Below are positions 46,155 through 59,172 of a stretch of 64,000 bases of DNA, in pieces. The position numbers and the translations under genes were made by a program. Every line of letters starts with the position of its first letter. The stretch's first letter is position 1. The notes below the pieces were generated by a model. That model was not told the DNA's origin and searched no databases. It worked only from the letters and a program-made list of their open reading frames with translations. The DNA is from Eutreptiella sp. 'Long Island Sound 2002' (Eukaryota; Euglenozoa; Euglenophyceae; Eutreptiales; Eutreptiaceae). The stretch spans positions 175,916,341 through 175,980,340 of the forward strand of contig OZ038378.1 of assembly GCA_964036045.1 (NCBI GenBank). The letters are read 5' to 3'.

Positions 46155-49100
46155 TACGGCTGAGAGGCGGTTGTCGACAGCACCAGTCCCCACTGGACTA
46201 GGGGCGGGGGGTGCATATGGGACAATTTCCTTTTTCAGTTTGGTGTTGGAAATTTCCCTACGCTCAATTTGGGGCACTCTCTGCTCTCTGTGCATCCTGA
46301 GTAGAGCTAGTGCCTTCAGTATGGAGAGTCAACCTGGGCTTTGCTCCTGTTTTTTTTTTTAAATCTTATGAGTTGGTGTTGTTCAAAATTTGGGTCTACC
46401 AAAGTTGCACACAACTGATTGTCCACAAGGAACCAAGGGTTGGGGGTGTTGAAGTTTCCCGTGTCTGATGGCCCCGCACCAAAATTGAAGGTGTGTCGAA
46501 ATTTTCTCTGCCGAAACTGTCCCCAGACGAAAATTTCCCCCGCCCTGTAGTTGCAAAGCGTCGGCCGACCATCAACCGCCACCCGCCACGAATGCGCTGC
46601 CTGTGTCGAGCGGTGCGGCAGCTTTGTTGACCATTGCCTCTTTCGCATCGGAGATGGACTAGGCGCCTTTCATCCCCAACGCCTCGTGTCACTGACCAAA
46701 TGGGCCCCAAAGAATGACCCATATCTTTTCCATTTGCCGGAGCGCGTCAGACGGATGGGGATGGGTATGGGTGTGGGTATGGGTATGGATGGAGTCCTTG
46801 TACCGAGTACCCGGCGAGCACCACCACGTGTCTCACTGTACTGCGGTTGCCTTTTCGGACTCGTGAGACATCCGGAGACCGCCACTGCCGTCGCCGAAGC
46901 ACCGGTGAAACTGTTGCGCGGTGCAGTGTGCTGTGTACTCTCACAGTGGCTGTTACCGGGGGGAGGACTCCGCTTGTGACCACTGGGATGGATGGGTTGC
47001 ATGGAGGATGCTGACAGGGCGGCCCATGTGTCGGGCTGGTCACACCGTAGATCCCCACACGGTGAGGCATGGACACTGCCTGGTCCATGCTCCCCCGAGT
47101 CAATGGCTGAGAGTCACAAGCCCCCTCTGGTAAGGGTCCCTTGCTACCCTCTTGGAGGACTGAACTGTCAGGGCGAGCCGCGGCCACACATTCCTCTTGA
47201 GCATCCACGGGCTCCAGGCCACTCAGGACACTCCGAGGGTTAAGCCCTGCTGGTCCACAAGACCTCTTGTGACGGTGATTGCAATGGGCAATCCCGTTGG
47301 GTTGTCCCACTCATACACGGCCACAGTTCAGTGAGCTGGGACACCGGGCTCCTGGCTACTCATACGCAGGGGACACCGAACTGAGCGTGCATGAGACCCC
47401 CACCTGGCCGTGCGGAAGTCAGGCTCTCTTGGGGACCGTGACTGGCAACCCCTATTTCTATCACTTGGTCTGGCAGTGGTGGGGCTGCCCCATCCAGATA
47501 GCACCTTCCCCAGGGGGTGGCGGTCCCGTGTGGTGGAGGCCCCTTGTCCAGGCCCATCTAACTCAGGAGGGGGGGAGGGACTTACCTCCTCCTTCAACCA
47601 AATGTCTATGGTAAAGCAGTATTAATACACCCTGTCTCCCATCGACCTCTTCCTCAGGAATCATGCTGAAGCCCCAGTGGAATGGTCATGCAGCACATAA
47701 TACTGCACCACTGCAGCGTTCAATGCATGAACTGCCATCCAAGTGTTGTATCTGCTGCACCTCAGTCAAGCCCCCCCCCCCCCCCCCTCAGTGTATTAGC
47801 GGTTGATGAGAGCAGAGGGAGACGATGGTCCCGGCGGCCAACCGGTATGAAGTGTGATAGAACCGGTCAGTAAGACCAGTACAAGACACATAAGGTGTCT
47901 TGTACTGTGTCACAGCAGAGATGTTGCCAGTGCATTGTGGATGGCTGCCACTTTCCCCTCGTGTCTTAAGTACAAACAATCAGGTTCTGACCTTGTTCCG
48001 GGCTACGGTCTGATTTTGACAACCACATTCTACATTTTTGCCAATTCCATCCGCTTTTTCACCTTGGCTACCGGCACCTGTCACTTGTCCACGGCACTCA
48101 GCCCGTTTGTCTTGAGATGCCATTGTAACTTCCACGGGACCACATGTATTGGTGCTCATGCACATGCATTTTGTGCATCCTGGTCTCCTCTCGATGGGTT
48201 AACCAAGAAAAGGATTCGGTAAGGTATGTAAAGTGGGCCCTCTTCCCCGCGATTTCATTTCTGACCCTGCCAGCAGTTCGACCACGCACCAGACAGAACC
48301 AGGGCTAGGCCTTACGGGTCCAGCCTTCTCAGTTAGGTGGACACATTCATGTGAAACCACTTCCCGGACACAAAATGGTTCTGCAAAAACGCCAATATGC
48401 GTATGGGGGCTGATTCGCAAAGGTTCCTGCATTTACCCTCGTTTCCCCCGGCCTTCTTTGGCCTGTGTATCCTTTGATAATTGTCATTCGTTTAAGAATG
48501 CTGTTCACCGAATGCGCATACAATGCTACATAGTGTACGTGCACTGTGGACTTTGGTACTCCCCGCCCCAAGGAGGTTGTCGGCACCCTCAACTCTGGAG
48601 TTGAAATCCGATGTGGCTCCAGGGCTATTTGATTGTGCAGTTGGGAAGGAGAAGACACGCCGCCGAATTGCCCAGACCTCTCAGACGCAAAGGGGGCCTG
48701 AGACTGTAGCCCAGTTCTGTTTGTTGTACGATTTTCAGCCAAATTTACTGCAATGAGGCCCACATGCCCCGACCAACCTTTGTCCTCTATGTTCCTGCAT
48801 CACTGGCAACCAATGGAAACCCCCCCCTCCGACGTAACATGGCGGCACAGTCGCACAAGGTGATTGGGCTTCAATAGGTACAGATGGTACCGAATTTGAG
48901 TGGGCTCCGGCCACCTTGTACACCCATGAGAACCATAATTTCCGGAGGGCCAAACAAAAAGATGCACCAAAACACAATTCATCATCGTCATCGTGTTCTT
49001 TGGAGGCATCCTCATCGATCCATAACCCACTATACTAGTTTAATCCAAGAGCAGAGTGAGGCATAACAATAGACATACCAGGGCGGATGCAAGGAGTCTA

Positions 49101-50343
49101 TTCTAATGTGACCATGTTTTGTTGTTGCATGTTGTTTTGTGCTGCAGGAGGGTGGAAATGAAGCAGAATTGCTTCTTGTGGCATTTGGGGAGGCAGCCAG
49201 TGGGGCCTGATGGGGTAGACCGATTTGGTGGGGGTGTTGCAGTGGGGCTGGAAGTTAGGTGTGGTAGCAAAATGAAGAGGTCTCGTGTATCAAAGCATAT
49301 TTGACAAAATCCATTGACAAAATCCATTGCAATATCAGGTTCAACAACCCAGGAAAATAGCTCATGGCATTGCTCATCGTTCCAACCAAAGATAGTGCAT
49401 TGATGTTGTGCAAAGGTGTGGGCATGGTGTTGGGGACGATAAGGTTGCGGTGTGGCTACATGAGGCATTCTAATGGGGGAGAAGCATGCGGCACAATATT
49501 TGCCTATTTGCTCCAGCATTTTCGCGTTGTGTTGAAACTGCTTGAAATAGCGACCCAGTACTTCTGGTCGAAAGAACAATTGGGTTGCGTGGTCACTGCG
49601 TGCAAAGGTTTTGCCACGGTTTTTCCGCATAGCACAGAGCACAGCGCAAGCACAGTGGGCTTGTAGCCAAACATCGCAAAATAATACAGCATTCCGGCCC
49701 CGTCCAAATGTCATGCACAACCTTCCACGACCACACGTATGGAAATAGGGACCCATTTCTGCGCTGTAGTGTCCATGACTAGCATTATGTTGTGGCGCAC
49801 ATGCTGCATGGTACTTTACGCACTAGCATAGCAACTTCCTCCTTCATATTACGTGTTGAAGATCGACACACACAATGTGTGACACATGCATTGACGGGGA
49901 GTATAGATTCAAAAGCAAGAAAAGCTGTCTCGTGGTGATTGGGAAACGTGTTAGTTATGGCCTCGGGGCAGGACATGAGTCCAAGATCCTTTGGGGCTGT
50001 ACCTACGGTCTGGCAAAGGAACGAAACGGTTTTCACGAATCTTTCTGTGACTTTTAATCTTCGTCCCACTGTTGTGTACTTTTTGGTATGTTTTGTGTGG
50101 GACATTCTTGGTGTCTGGCGATCATGCCACTCCGTGCCGTGCGAGCACTGAGCAGGGCCTCCCATTGTTCATCTACAGAAATATCACCAGAATGCGTCAC
50201 CCTTCTGCCACCTGCCGATCTGGCCACATCGGCCAGCTCATGACGATATGATCCCCGTGGCCGTGCAGGTTGCGACGCCTTTGGACCCACCATTCACGCT
50301 TTTGGACGTCCACGTTCCGGATCTGCCGGACCAGCAGACCACA
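46155..50343. other. Intergenic between FkbM and 2H genes
   Basis: No family recognised. Features include a GGGTAT hexamer run near 46,755-46,795 and a C run at 47,770-47,786. ORFs on both strands overlap. The longest minus-strand one (49,103-49,756) is listed separately. Confidence 0.5.
49103..49756 (-). CDS. Unassigned minus-strand ORF, 217 codons, Cys/His-rich
   Basis: Longest open frame of the interval, containing KYCAACFSPIRMPH, FAQHQCTIFGWNDEQC and FVNGFCQICFDTRDL, which suggests metal-binding CxxC-type pairs but no named zinc-finger class. Another minus ORF (49,785-50,165) lies just upstream in a different frame and also looks protein-like, so they could be exons or a decayed transposon gene. 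The plus strand is partly open too. Confidence 0.3.
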   Translation of the reverse strand: MGPYFHTCGRGRLCMTFGRGRNAVLFCDVWLQAHCACAVLCAMRKNRGKTFARSDHATQLFFRPEVLGRYFKQFQHNAKMLEQIGKYCAACFSPIRMPHVATPQPYRPQHHAHTFAQHQCTIFGWNDEQCHELFSWVVEPDIAMDFVNGFCQICFDTRDLFILLPHLTSSPTATPPPNRSTPSGPTGCLPKCHKKQFCFISTLLQHKTTCNNKTWSH

Positions 50344-53300
50344 ATGCGCCTGCGGTACATCATCGGCCTCGTGCTTTTGCTGCTGCTGCCCCTGTACTGG
50401 GTGCGCAACCGCTCGGGCAGTGTGCCCACGGGCCATGGGTTGGCGCGCACCCCCGAGCCCCCGGCCATCGGGTCCTTCTACGCGGATCCCTGGCTCGATA
50501 GGCTGCAGGACCCCGTGTTCGGGATGATTGTGACTGTCCTAGTGCCACCGCCTGAGGCTCCTTTTCGGGAGAGGTATGTCGAGCAGGTGAGACAGAGACG
50601 ACGGTAGGTTTGTGGGTGGCACACTGGAGGCGGAGGGCGGGACGCATCAAGGGGCGAACAAGACAAAGATCGAGGCAACACTCGTCAGGCTGCACCAAGG
50701 CAGACATGCAGTGTCATACAGGAAGGGGGGGTTGGGGCTCCCGGCGCAAAGCGGGTTACTCCAATTCGGGTGTCAGGTGCATGACGTTTCAACCGCACGA
50801 CTGTGTAATGTAGTGGCTGTTGTTGATGCACATCTCATTTATCCCAACTGTAGGGTCTCCTTGGTCTGGGGTTATGACGTCATATTGATCTCTCCCCACT
50901 TTGGAGACCCCTTGGCCTGATTCAGTTGTGCATCTGCCAGAATACTCCACGATTGTTCATTTATGGTGACTGGTAAAACAAGATGTCACCCCGCTTGTGT
51001 ATTTCAAAATGCTCAGAATGAAATGGGGGTTTCAAAAGTGCCCCCACCACGTAAAAAGGGTTTTGATCCCGCCCACATCCATCCCCGCTCCCGTCCATCA
51101 TCCCTCCATCCGTCCATCCATCCAGCCTCATATGCATTGGCATTCCGTGGCATGCACTTGCCAGTGCCATCCCTGGTGCACAACTCCCTTTGCCCACCGT
51201 ATGTGTGCAAGGACCACAGCCTCGTAATCCGGCTGGCAGTAAGCTTCCCGACAACATCCCCAACGAAAATGGGGAAAAAGGGAAAGTGCTGGGACATGTG
51301 GGAGAAATGGGGAACATGAGGGAAACCAGCCAGGAAAAAGGTGTTGCAAGTCTGCCCTGGTGCCCATATCGAACCTCGTCTTCCCTGCTCCTCGACCGAA
51401 CCATCCAACCCATACCCCCTCCTCAGCGAATGCCTTTGCGCACCGCGATGCGCCCCGTCCAACTCCAGCCTCGATTCCCCCCCCCCTTCTTCTCCCTATC
51501 CCTATCCCTGCCCCCCCTTTTCTCTACCTGCTACTCCCGGTCCCTGCCTTCTTCCTCCTCCCCCTCTACCTTTACCTCTACCTCGCCACTCCATACTCCC
51601 GTATCGTCCCTCCTCCCCCTCCTCCTGACTCCTCCCCTGTACCTCTCTTTAGGACCCACCCTGTCCCAGGTGATTCCCTTGCCCACACTTGCCTTGTCCC
51701 TCTCCCCCGCCCCTGCCTTTGTCTCCTCCGTGTACCGCCCCATTCACCGCAGGCTGGCGCAATTGACGCAGGAAATCAATGCCATTGAGCCCGGTGTTGT
51801 GTACGTGTACCCGTACTCCGCCTTTCACAGCACCGTCGCCTGCATTGTCAACTTCATGCACAATCAGCAGCGCTTCACCGCTGCGGTGCGGGAGCGGTAC
51901 CTGCGCGTCTGGACACAGGTCATGCGGGGGTGTTTAGGCGACCGCCAGCAGGCGGCCGGCGCGCTCCGCACGCCGCGGCGGCCGTTCCGTCTCCGGATCG
52001 GGAGCCCGGACCTGTCATCAAAGGCCGGCTTCTTCCCGCTGCTGAACCCCTCGGGGGAGGTCACGGCGGTGCGGCACTGCGTGCGGCACGTCATGGTGAC
52101 GCACTCTGAACTGTTGGCGCAGGTGCCCCCGCTGCCCAATGCCCATCCCCAGGCCCCTTCCCGCAGGCCCCCTTCGTGCCTCCCCTCCCCAAGGCTCCGC
52201 CCGCAAGACCCCCTGTCGACTTGAGCAAAGTGCCGGGTCCACACCTGACCTTCTGAGGCCCGAGCTTCGCCCCAAAGGGGGAGGCTCCCCAAAAACCTCC
52301 GCACCAAAGGGGGCGCCTGCACGGCGCGTGTGCGACAGTCGCAGTGCCGACTCCTCATTTGCAATGGCAAACTGATCCAGAATCGCCAATTTCGGGTCCA
52401 AAAGTTGAAAGGCTGAGCCGCGAAAGCCCGGAACCATGACCGCGCTCAAAGGCGTCAGTGACTGCCCAGCGCTTTGCCCGTGGCCTCTCGTCTCAGTCCA
52501 TTCCGTCTGCTCTAGAATACAACAGCAGCGGAGGGTGGCAAATTACAAGGAGCAGATGCCAGGCGGCATTTAGCGATGCCTGATGTCGTCATACTGGCCC
52601 TTGCGGCAGTTGTTAATGGAACACATAAAGTGGCTGGGCATGAGCTGTTGACAGGTGGCCTTTGGCGGTTACTGGCAGTTCGTGTTGAAAAACAGCGGGG
52701 GAAATGGAGATGAAGGACAGCTCCACAGGAGGATGCAGATCATCAGGAAGTTTGGGGTATGATCCGTAGGTGCGGGAGCATTGCGGTCAGGGGTGCGGTT
52801 CTTGCAATGAGGCACTTGCTGGCGGTTGAAAACTCGGGTGCGTACGCATTTGTGGTGACCAAACCAACCGGGGCGCTCTTTACGGCACACCTGAAAGGAG
52901 TTTGGGTGCAGCCTGCCAGGATGGAGCGGAATGAGGCCCCCCCGGGAAGTACCGGAATGGCCGTACGCCACAGGAGGAGGGGGGTACCCTCCCCCCCCCC
53001 CCCCCGACCAAGGGGACCGTAGTGGGAAAAATCTTGTCGGGCCATTTTTGGTACACAAACTGTTGGGTCCCACACACACACACCTCCTCTCCTCAAATAC
53101 ATCCCTGAGAACCCCTGCTCTTGATAACTTGACAGCTGATGGGCCTGGGGGGGCACATGGGGTGGAAAGGGTCGTACGCAAGGGGCCTTGGAGGAAAATC
53201 TGCATGGGACACACGGAGAGCACGCGAAAGCCCTCGCGCTTCCACTGCAATCCAGTAAGTGGCCCGTCGTACCAGGGCAAAGTGTAGTGCGGGCAGTGCG

Positions 53301-54803
53301 AAACAAGTGGGGAGGCAGGGGGCGTCTGTGGCGTGTGGCTGTTTCATGAATGCGACGCTACATCGATCGCTGCGTTTGACGCTGAAGTTGGTTGTGGAAC
53401 CGTTTGCAATCCGTGAACGTCCTGGTCCGCATGGACGCCCGACTGGACCAGTCACGGCACCTCATGCACCCCCTTCCGGTGCACTCCAACACCGGGCACT
53501 CCCCCAGACATGGGCCCTCGGTGGTCAATAAGAGTCAATAAGAGCAGAGATTCTCATTCCGCTCCATCGTAGCCGGTCGCACCCCCGCACAACACTGCGC
53601 GTGTTGGGCCCCACCTTTCCGTCCCCCTCACACTCCTCGTCCCACCTTTCCGTCACACCCCTCGTCCCCACGCTCACACACACACCGCCTCCCACCTTCT
53701 CCTGCGGGGTGTGCGGATGGTCAGGTCGTAATCCAGCCGCCGTGGATGGCCTGCGGTGAGCGCTGTGCTGTATGGCTCTGGACAAGGGGTGTTTCGGGAC
53801 AGGTTTGAGGGAGGCAAGGGCAGAGTGCAGACCCGCGTCTGCAGACTGACTGTCAGTAAGCCGCACGTACCACCCACCATTCACCCATTCACTCACTCAC
53901 TCACTCAAGGGGGAACCAGGATGGGCATTGTCTACAAGCCGGCAACAAACACACACTATGTCTGCGTGTTTGTGGGGCACTTGGCATTCTACCGGACCGG
54001 TTTCTCAGACTGGTTGTTAATGGGGGCGGGGCCCACGTTCTGTGTCCCCGCGACGTCGACAGTCGTCAATAGCGCACTATGGGGGGGTTGGGGTGGGGGG
54101 GGGGGGTCACGGCCTCCTCCGGGCGTCATGTGCACGGTCACGGCGTCCTTCCCTGCCGGACACGACTGGACACCAGTCACCAGAATGTCCGGTCACAAGG
54201 CCGGGGGCCAAACGCACTTTACGCTGGAAATTGCGTAAATTTTTGTAAACTGCGCGGAAATTGGCGTAAATTTTTGTAATTTTTTGTAAATCCGGCGTAA
54301 ATTGGGGGATTCACGTGCTGTGCATTTTATTGGATGTAGATGTAGATGCCCAGGAAATCTAGAATTGCGCGTATTCTTGCTCGTAAATTAGGAGGAAATT
54401 TACGCCGTTTTGGGGGGAAATTTGCACCAGGTTACGCAATTTGGGGGCCGGGGGCCAAAAACCATGTAAACCCCCATAAATAACCGGCGTGCGGTTTCTG
54501 TGCCCTGTGCCCCCTTGTTCGGAGCACACCCGTTTGCGACATGTGCTCCACACCAATTTGTCTCAGGGCTATAACATGACTGACGATGTGCGAGTGCCCG
54601 GCATAATGCACATGACGCTGCTGCGGTTCAAGAGGCAGCCGACAGACCCGCTGAAGTGGCAGCAGGAGTACCGCCGGATCGTGAGCCGCTGGGAGCCACT
54701 GGACGTGACCGTGGATCGTGTGTACGTGGCCGTTGAGGACCGGCCATACATGCACATGCCTAAAGATGCCGAACACCTGAGACCCGTATTGGAATTGCAT
54801 TGA
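50344..54803 (+). CDS. Membrane-anchored 2H phosphoesterase-like protein, three exons
   Basis: Proposed exons 50,344-50,573, 51,753-52,122 and 54,567-54,803 give 278 residues. ATG at 50,344 starts a signal-anchor (MRLRYIIGLVLLLLLPLYWV); an in-frame upstream ATG at 50,248 is possible. Exon 2 carries VYVYPYSAFHSTVACIVNF with H102-x-T104; exon 3 carries GIMHMTLLRF with H215-x-T217. Two H-x-T/S-hydrophobic motifs about 110 residues apart are the signature of the 2H superfamily (LigT, CPDase and related enzymes), which act on 2',3'-cyclic phosphate or 2'-5' bonds. The substrate cannot be inferred. First junction chosen as AG|G = Arg (donor GAGAG|GTATGT, acceptor CACCGCAG); a phase-0 alternative (donor 50,587, acceptor 51,771) also works. 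The donor at 52,123 (CAG|GTGCCC) is weak. Confidence 0.75.
50574..51752 (+). other. First intron of the 2H gene
   Basis: Strong donor GTATGT and pyrimidine-rich approach to CACCGCAG. It contains a CCAT-rich tract near 51,075-51,125 and a long C/T-rich tract at 51,400-51,720, the latter giving spurious Pro/Ser-rich ORFs. Confidence 0.6.
52123..54566 (+). other. Second intron of the 2H gene
   Basis: From CAG|GTGCCC to TTTGTCTCAG. It holds a C run at 52,990-53,005, an (ACTC)n stretch near 53,887-53,908, a G run near 54,092-54,106 and the MITE at 54,198-54,492, which ends only about 75 bases before the acceptor. Confidence 0.6.
54198..54492. mobile_element. Short MITE of the GTAAATTTTTG family
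   Basis: Left end AAGGCCGGGGGCCAAACGC followed by (A/G)CGTAAATTTTTG words; right end AAATTTACGCC...GGGGGCCGGGGGCCAAAAACC then CCCCATAAATAACCGGC. Both ends match the corresponding ends of the 33,844-38,807 element, with only about 100 bp between. A non-autonomous deletion derivative of that family is the natural reading. Confidence 0.7.
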
Positions 54804-57269
54804 TGGTGCCTGTGCAACTGTGCTCCAAGCAGCATGTTGTCGCCTGCTGCAGGACTGCGTGCGAGACGAGAGGGGGCCACCCAGACCCGTGGCGAGATGC
54901 ATGAGCTGCTCCCGTCGATGCTGCACCCTGTCCTGCATTGTGTCAAGACGATCCTGTGCTACATCTCTTTCAAACTCTATTGGCCACCAGGGAGAGTGCA
55001 TGGCTCGGCCCGCAGGTTGCTGCTGGTTCATGGCACTTTTTTTTTTTTGCACTGTGGCACCCAGCCATTTTCACGGCATTTTGGACCAACCTTGGAAACC
55101 CTTTGCTTCGTCCCTTTCGACTCCCGAAATCTGATTCCCAGGAGGGCACGAATCAGCGGTCGAAATAATAGACTGGCGCCTTGCTCGGCAGAAAGAATGA
55201 CTTCGGATCTTGCAGCATTTTAATTTCAAAATCCTGAACGAACACATTGTTGTGCACCTATTTGGACATCAATAAGCAGAGCAATAAATCGCAGCTCCTG
55301 CAGGCAATGCCTTGCAAACGGTTTGTGGACGACAAATGTCTGAGTCACAGGAAGGCCATGAAATGCGTCTTCATGTCGGTTTCCACGTCGTGTAAAATGC
55401 ATTCGTTATGCCTCTCAGCTGTGCATTTACACCCATTAACTGGGGACTCAGGAAGGAAGTTTATTGAACAAGTGTTTCCTGACGGAAATGCTCTGAAAGA
55501 GTGGGATGGCTGTTATCTACAGCAGTCGTCACCGGTCACGTCTGAGTTTTTGATGATCGTGGTGGCTGTGGTCAGTTTTTTTATTCACACGACAGGAGGA
55601 CCCGGGCGCTGGACGCTGGCAGCCATTTGGTGGACACGGACTGCAGAAATCAGGGGTGATGGATGATTCTGCATTCCGTGAGTTTCCTCTCCCACTGAAA
55701 ATGACATTTTTGAACGGGCCGAGGTATGGTTCCTGTGACCATATTTTCCATATTGTTGCTTTATCACACATGGCCTGCATGTGCTACTTGGGTGTACCCT
55801 TGGTGCGGTCAGCACCAATGTCACCACTGGCGCAACCCAGGTTTGTGGGGAGTGGGAATCCATGTTTAGCCTCCTGAAACCCCCTCCATCCATACATTGT
55901 TAATAAGCAGCCAGTGCTGTGGCGTGGCACGGTTATGTTCCCAGTTTAGTCTAAAATGCTTACGGGTCCATCTCTGCAGAGTTATTGGATATTTGTGTCT
56001 TCAGTATCCCAACTAAACCCCCTTTCCTGACAAACCAGCCACAGAAAGTCTTGAGCCATATGTTGACATGATTACTGAACAACAAATGCTGCACGTTCAC
56101 GTGGCGCCCGATCTCCAATTTTAGCTCTTTGTTCACTCACAAGTCCTGTGCAACATGAAACCCCAATTTCTACCTGTGACTCTATATGGGACGCCACAAC
56201 GTGTTGCTTATTAGGCACTGAATGTGCATTGTTTGCAAAAGTGAAATTTTGGTTTTTCACCCCAAGTGGTTTTCACTTTCATGCCTTTTTTACTCTTGCT
56301 TTGGCCCCCCTCAATTATAATTGTACACCACTTTGGCCAAATTATGCCAAGATTCGATTTTGCTCACATGCAGAGTGCAGCACTCAATCCTACCTGACAG
56401 TGGGGCTCACTGACTAGCATCCACTCATGAAGTAAGCAAATAGTACCTTGATCTCGTTTGCATGGAGATGTAGTGCACACATTTAGCAAGAATGCAGATG
56501 TGTCATACAGTAATGTTCCAGCAGCAGTCGAAGTACAGCAATTCTTTTTTGCAGCACCCTTTAGTTTTACAGAAGCAATTTTTTGTAGTACGTTTTGGTT
56601 GTAGTTTTCAGAATGAACTGAAATTGTGTTTTCCACACAGGCTTGCCTTTTGTTGCAACAACACACTTTTTTGAGCAGAGGCATCGTATTTCCCACAATT
56701 CTTCTTCTGGGGTGTGCTTTGTTAGTTAGCATGCAATGAACAATTTTCATGACTGCAATAGCTACTCACTGTCATCACGGGTTGGTAGTTTATTTATTCA
56801 TGGCTGTATTTTCGTCAATTGTTTTCGTCAAGTAAGGTTGTGCCTGTTTGTTAGCGTGTAGGTTTGCTGTTCTGCATTTGGGTTTGTACTCTTCACAGTT
56901 TTTGCTGGTAAGGGCCACAATGAATGATTTGTTTTGTTTGCGTATAATGTTGTACTACGAAAGCCAACTGGATGAAAGAAGGCATAAAGCCGAAATTATT
57001 TCAGGTTTGTAACCTCTTAATTTTCAGAACAACCGATTTTGTTGGATTATTTGTCTTAATATAACCGATTTTGGTGATTAGTATTTTTCAAAACAACTGA
57101 TTTTTCTAGTTCTCCAAAGCATCAATGATACAAGCTGGAGAAGAAGGGTTCGTACTACCCTAAAGGCTTTGTTTTGCAATCCACAGGCGTGCGTTGAAAA
57201 AATACTTGCTTTTTCACAGCACAAAAGACACATAGTGTATCACCAACCAAAAGAAATGTTGACCATTCA
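54804..57269. other. Intergenic; transition to AT-rich DNA
   Basis: No recognised gene. From about 55,900 the sequence is markedly richer in A/T and loses the long C runs typical of the first 54 kb. Three loose AACCGATTTT-type words occur at 57,020-57,100. Confidence 0.5.
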
Positions 57270-57474
57270 AAATCGCTCCGATTAATTATTTTGCATTAGT
57301 GTGCAAAATAACTGGTTGTGCCGATTGTTTTGGAAACAATCTCCGATGTTTGCTGATGGCCGGCTTTTCCGATTAATTGGTAAGACCGGCTACGAACCCG
57401 GTCCATATTAGGCAAGGACCCTGAGTGGTTCACCGTTTTCTTGTTTCGCTCTCCATAGTCCACTACTTGCCAAC

Positions 57475-58948
57475 GTGTGCCAGCACAGCCACACCCGTTT
57501 AAACCTAGAAAAGTGTGAATTGATGCAGTACCTAGGGTTCGACATTGGCTATGGTTGGTGGATTCTTGCAACGGCTAAGACCAAACCGCCGATGGATGCT
57601 CAAATATGCCACGACAGCGCCAAAAAAGGCTTCCATGACGTCCGGAGTCTGCAATGTCTATCGACCTCACGTCATGAACTTCACCTATACGAGCGCCATC
57701 TTCACAGATTTGGTCAAGAAAAGTACAATTTGGCGCTACGGTCTCCGAAAGCAAGCCTTTGACAAACAAGAGCAAGGCGGCGAACGCTAAGTGTATCAGG
57801 GCTCCCAGAGCACACGGAGAAATTATATTGGTGATAAATGCGAGTGACGTTGGTAGCGGAGGTTCCCTATTCCAACAACAAGCACTACAAAGAGGGAAGT
57901 AGACACAACAACACCCCATTACGGCATTGAAGGATTAGTCTGAGATGGGACCGTAAAGCACACGTACCCCGATAACAAGTAGATGTTGGTACCGTTAGGC
58001 AACTAGAGTTGGAAATGGAACGAAGCCCGCTCCAACTACTGTATGTACGAGCATGAACTGCTTGTTGGGATATTGGTGCTATCTTCTAAGTCCCGATTAC
58101 TACGGAGCAACCTTGTTGTTTGGCTGTGTAACCAAGAAACGGTCCAAATCTTCCAAAGAGATCCCCAACTTGAGAAGGTCAAGCTGTGGCAATGGTGGAC
58201 GTACTTGAGCCAACTAAGACTCACTGAACAGCACATCGGGGGTGAAAAATGAATAGAGTGCCCACATCGGTGGCAACAACTTCGATACTCTAACAAGAGG
58301 AGAGTCTAAAGAGTTAGCGAGATAGCCGTTTGCCCTTATGGGCGTCCACTTGGATTGGAACATGACCATGATCCACCCTTTAGAGAGGCTCCAGTAGAAT
58401 AAGTACCTGAAAGGGTTTTGGTTTATCTACAAGCAACTAGAAAAGCATCTCGAACCCCTCCTGCTCAACAAGGAGGAGATAAACATGGAAGACGTGGAAA
58501 ACATGGAGCTCTTCAACAGAGTAACTCCGATGAGAATGTACGAGTTCTACAAGAATTCGTTATATGGGAGGCAGGTAAGGTGATGACTGCAGAAGTGAAT
58601 TGGGACCTACAGGGTTTCGTCTTCCCGATGGAACCAACAGAAGCCATGAGTCTGTACCAATGAAAAGAACCAGAAATGCGTATGTTGCTCACCCTTGTAA
58701 CAATGCAGTCTTTGAAACAAAAGATCCGTGACAAATTGGATATTTAGTCTCCAAAGAGGTCCAATATGGAGCAAGAGAATATTCACCATGTCATGGCCGC
58801 AGCTGCCGGACAACGAAAATGAAGATTACCCCGCAATTGTGGGTTAACGGGTAGTGGGAGACGTTATTTACTGCCTTTCGCTGTTGCGATCCCACTATGC
58901 AGTAGAAGGACGATAAACGGCATGCTTTCGTTATCATTCTCATATCCC
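57475..58948 (+). pseudogene. Decayed Ty3/gypsy-like pol (end of RT plus RNase H region)
   Basis: Coding resemblance moves between frames and is broken by stops. It includes LNLEKCELMQYLGFDIGYGW (near the end of reverse transcriptase), a connecting region, then GEIILVINASDVGSGGSLFQ around 57,818-57,880 and YEHELLVGILVLSSKSRLL and WWTYLSQLRLTEQHI around 58,045-58,235, typical of the RNase H and tether part of metavirid-type elements. No integrase is recognised. The 3' LTR follows at 58,949. Confidence 0.6.
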
Positions 58949-59172
58949 TGTAGCAGGCCAGAGCACAACACCAATCCTTCAAATCAGGGACGCAGTTCTG
59001 ATTTTGTCCTAAGACCTTTCATAGTCCCTGAATAACATGATAATAAAGCAATCATGATATCTCAATAATTGTAACATACAAACACACACAATCTGGGCAT
59101 CTTTCATTTATCTACATTACGTAATGCGCAGCACTATGCGACAATCTGAAGTGCGCGCGTGTGACTGCCGCA
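58949..59172 (+). repeat. LTR copy 1 (3' LTR of the decayed pol element)
   Basis: 224 bp, starting TGTAGCAGGCCAGAGC and ending GACTGCCGCA (TG...CA termini). It differs from the copy at 61,164 at about five positions with no gaps. An AATAAA lies at 59,042-59,047, as expected for an LTR polyadenylation signal. Confidence 0.8.

Noticed and set aside
51400-51720. Pro/Ser-rich N-terminal extension of 2H exon 2
   Set aside because: It is a C/T tract that ends at a good CACCGCAG acceptor; joining to exon 1 gives a signal-anchored protein of sensible length.
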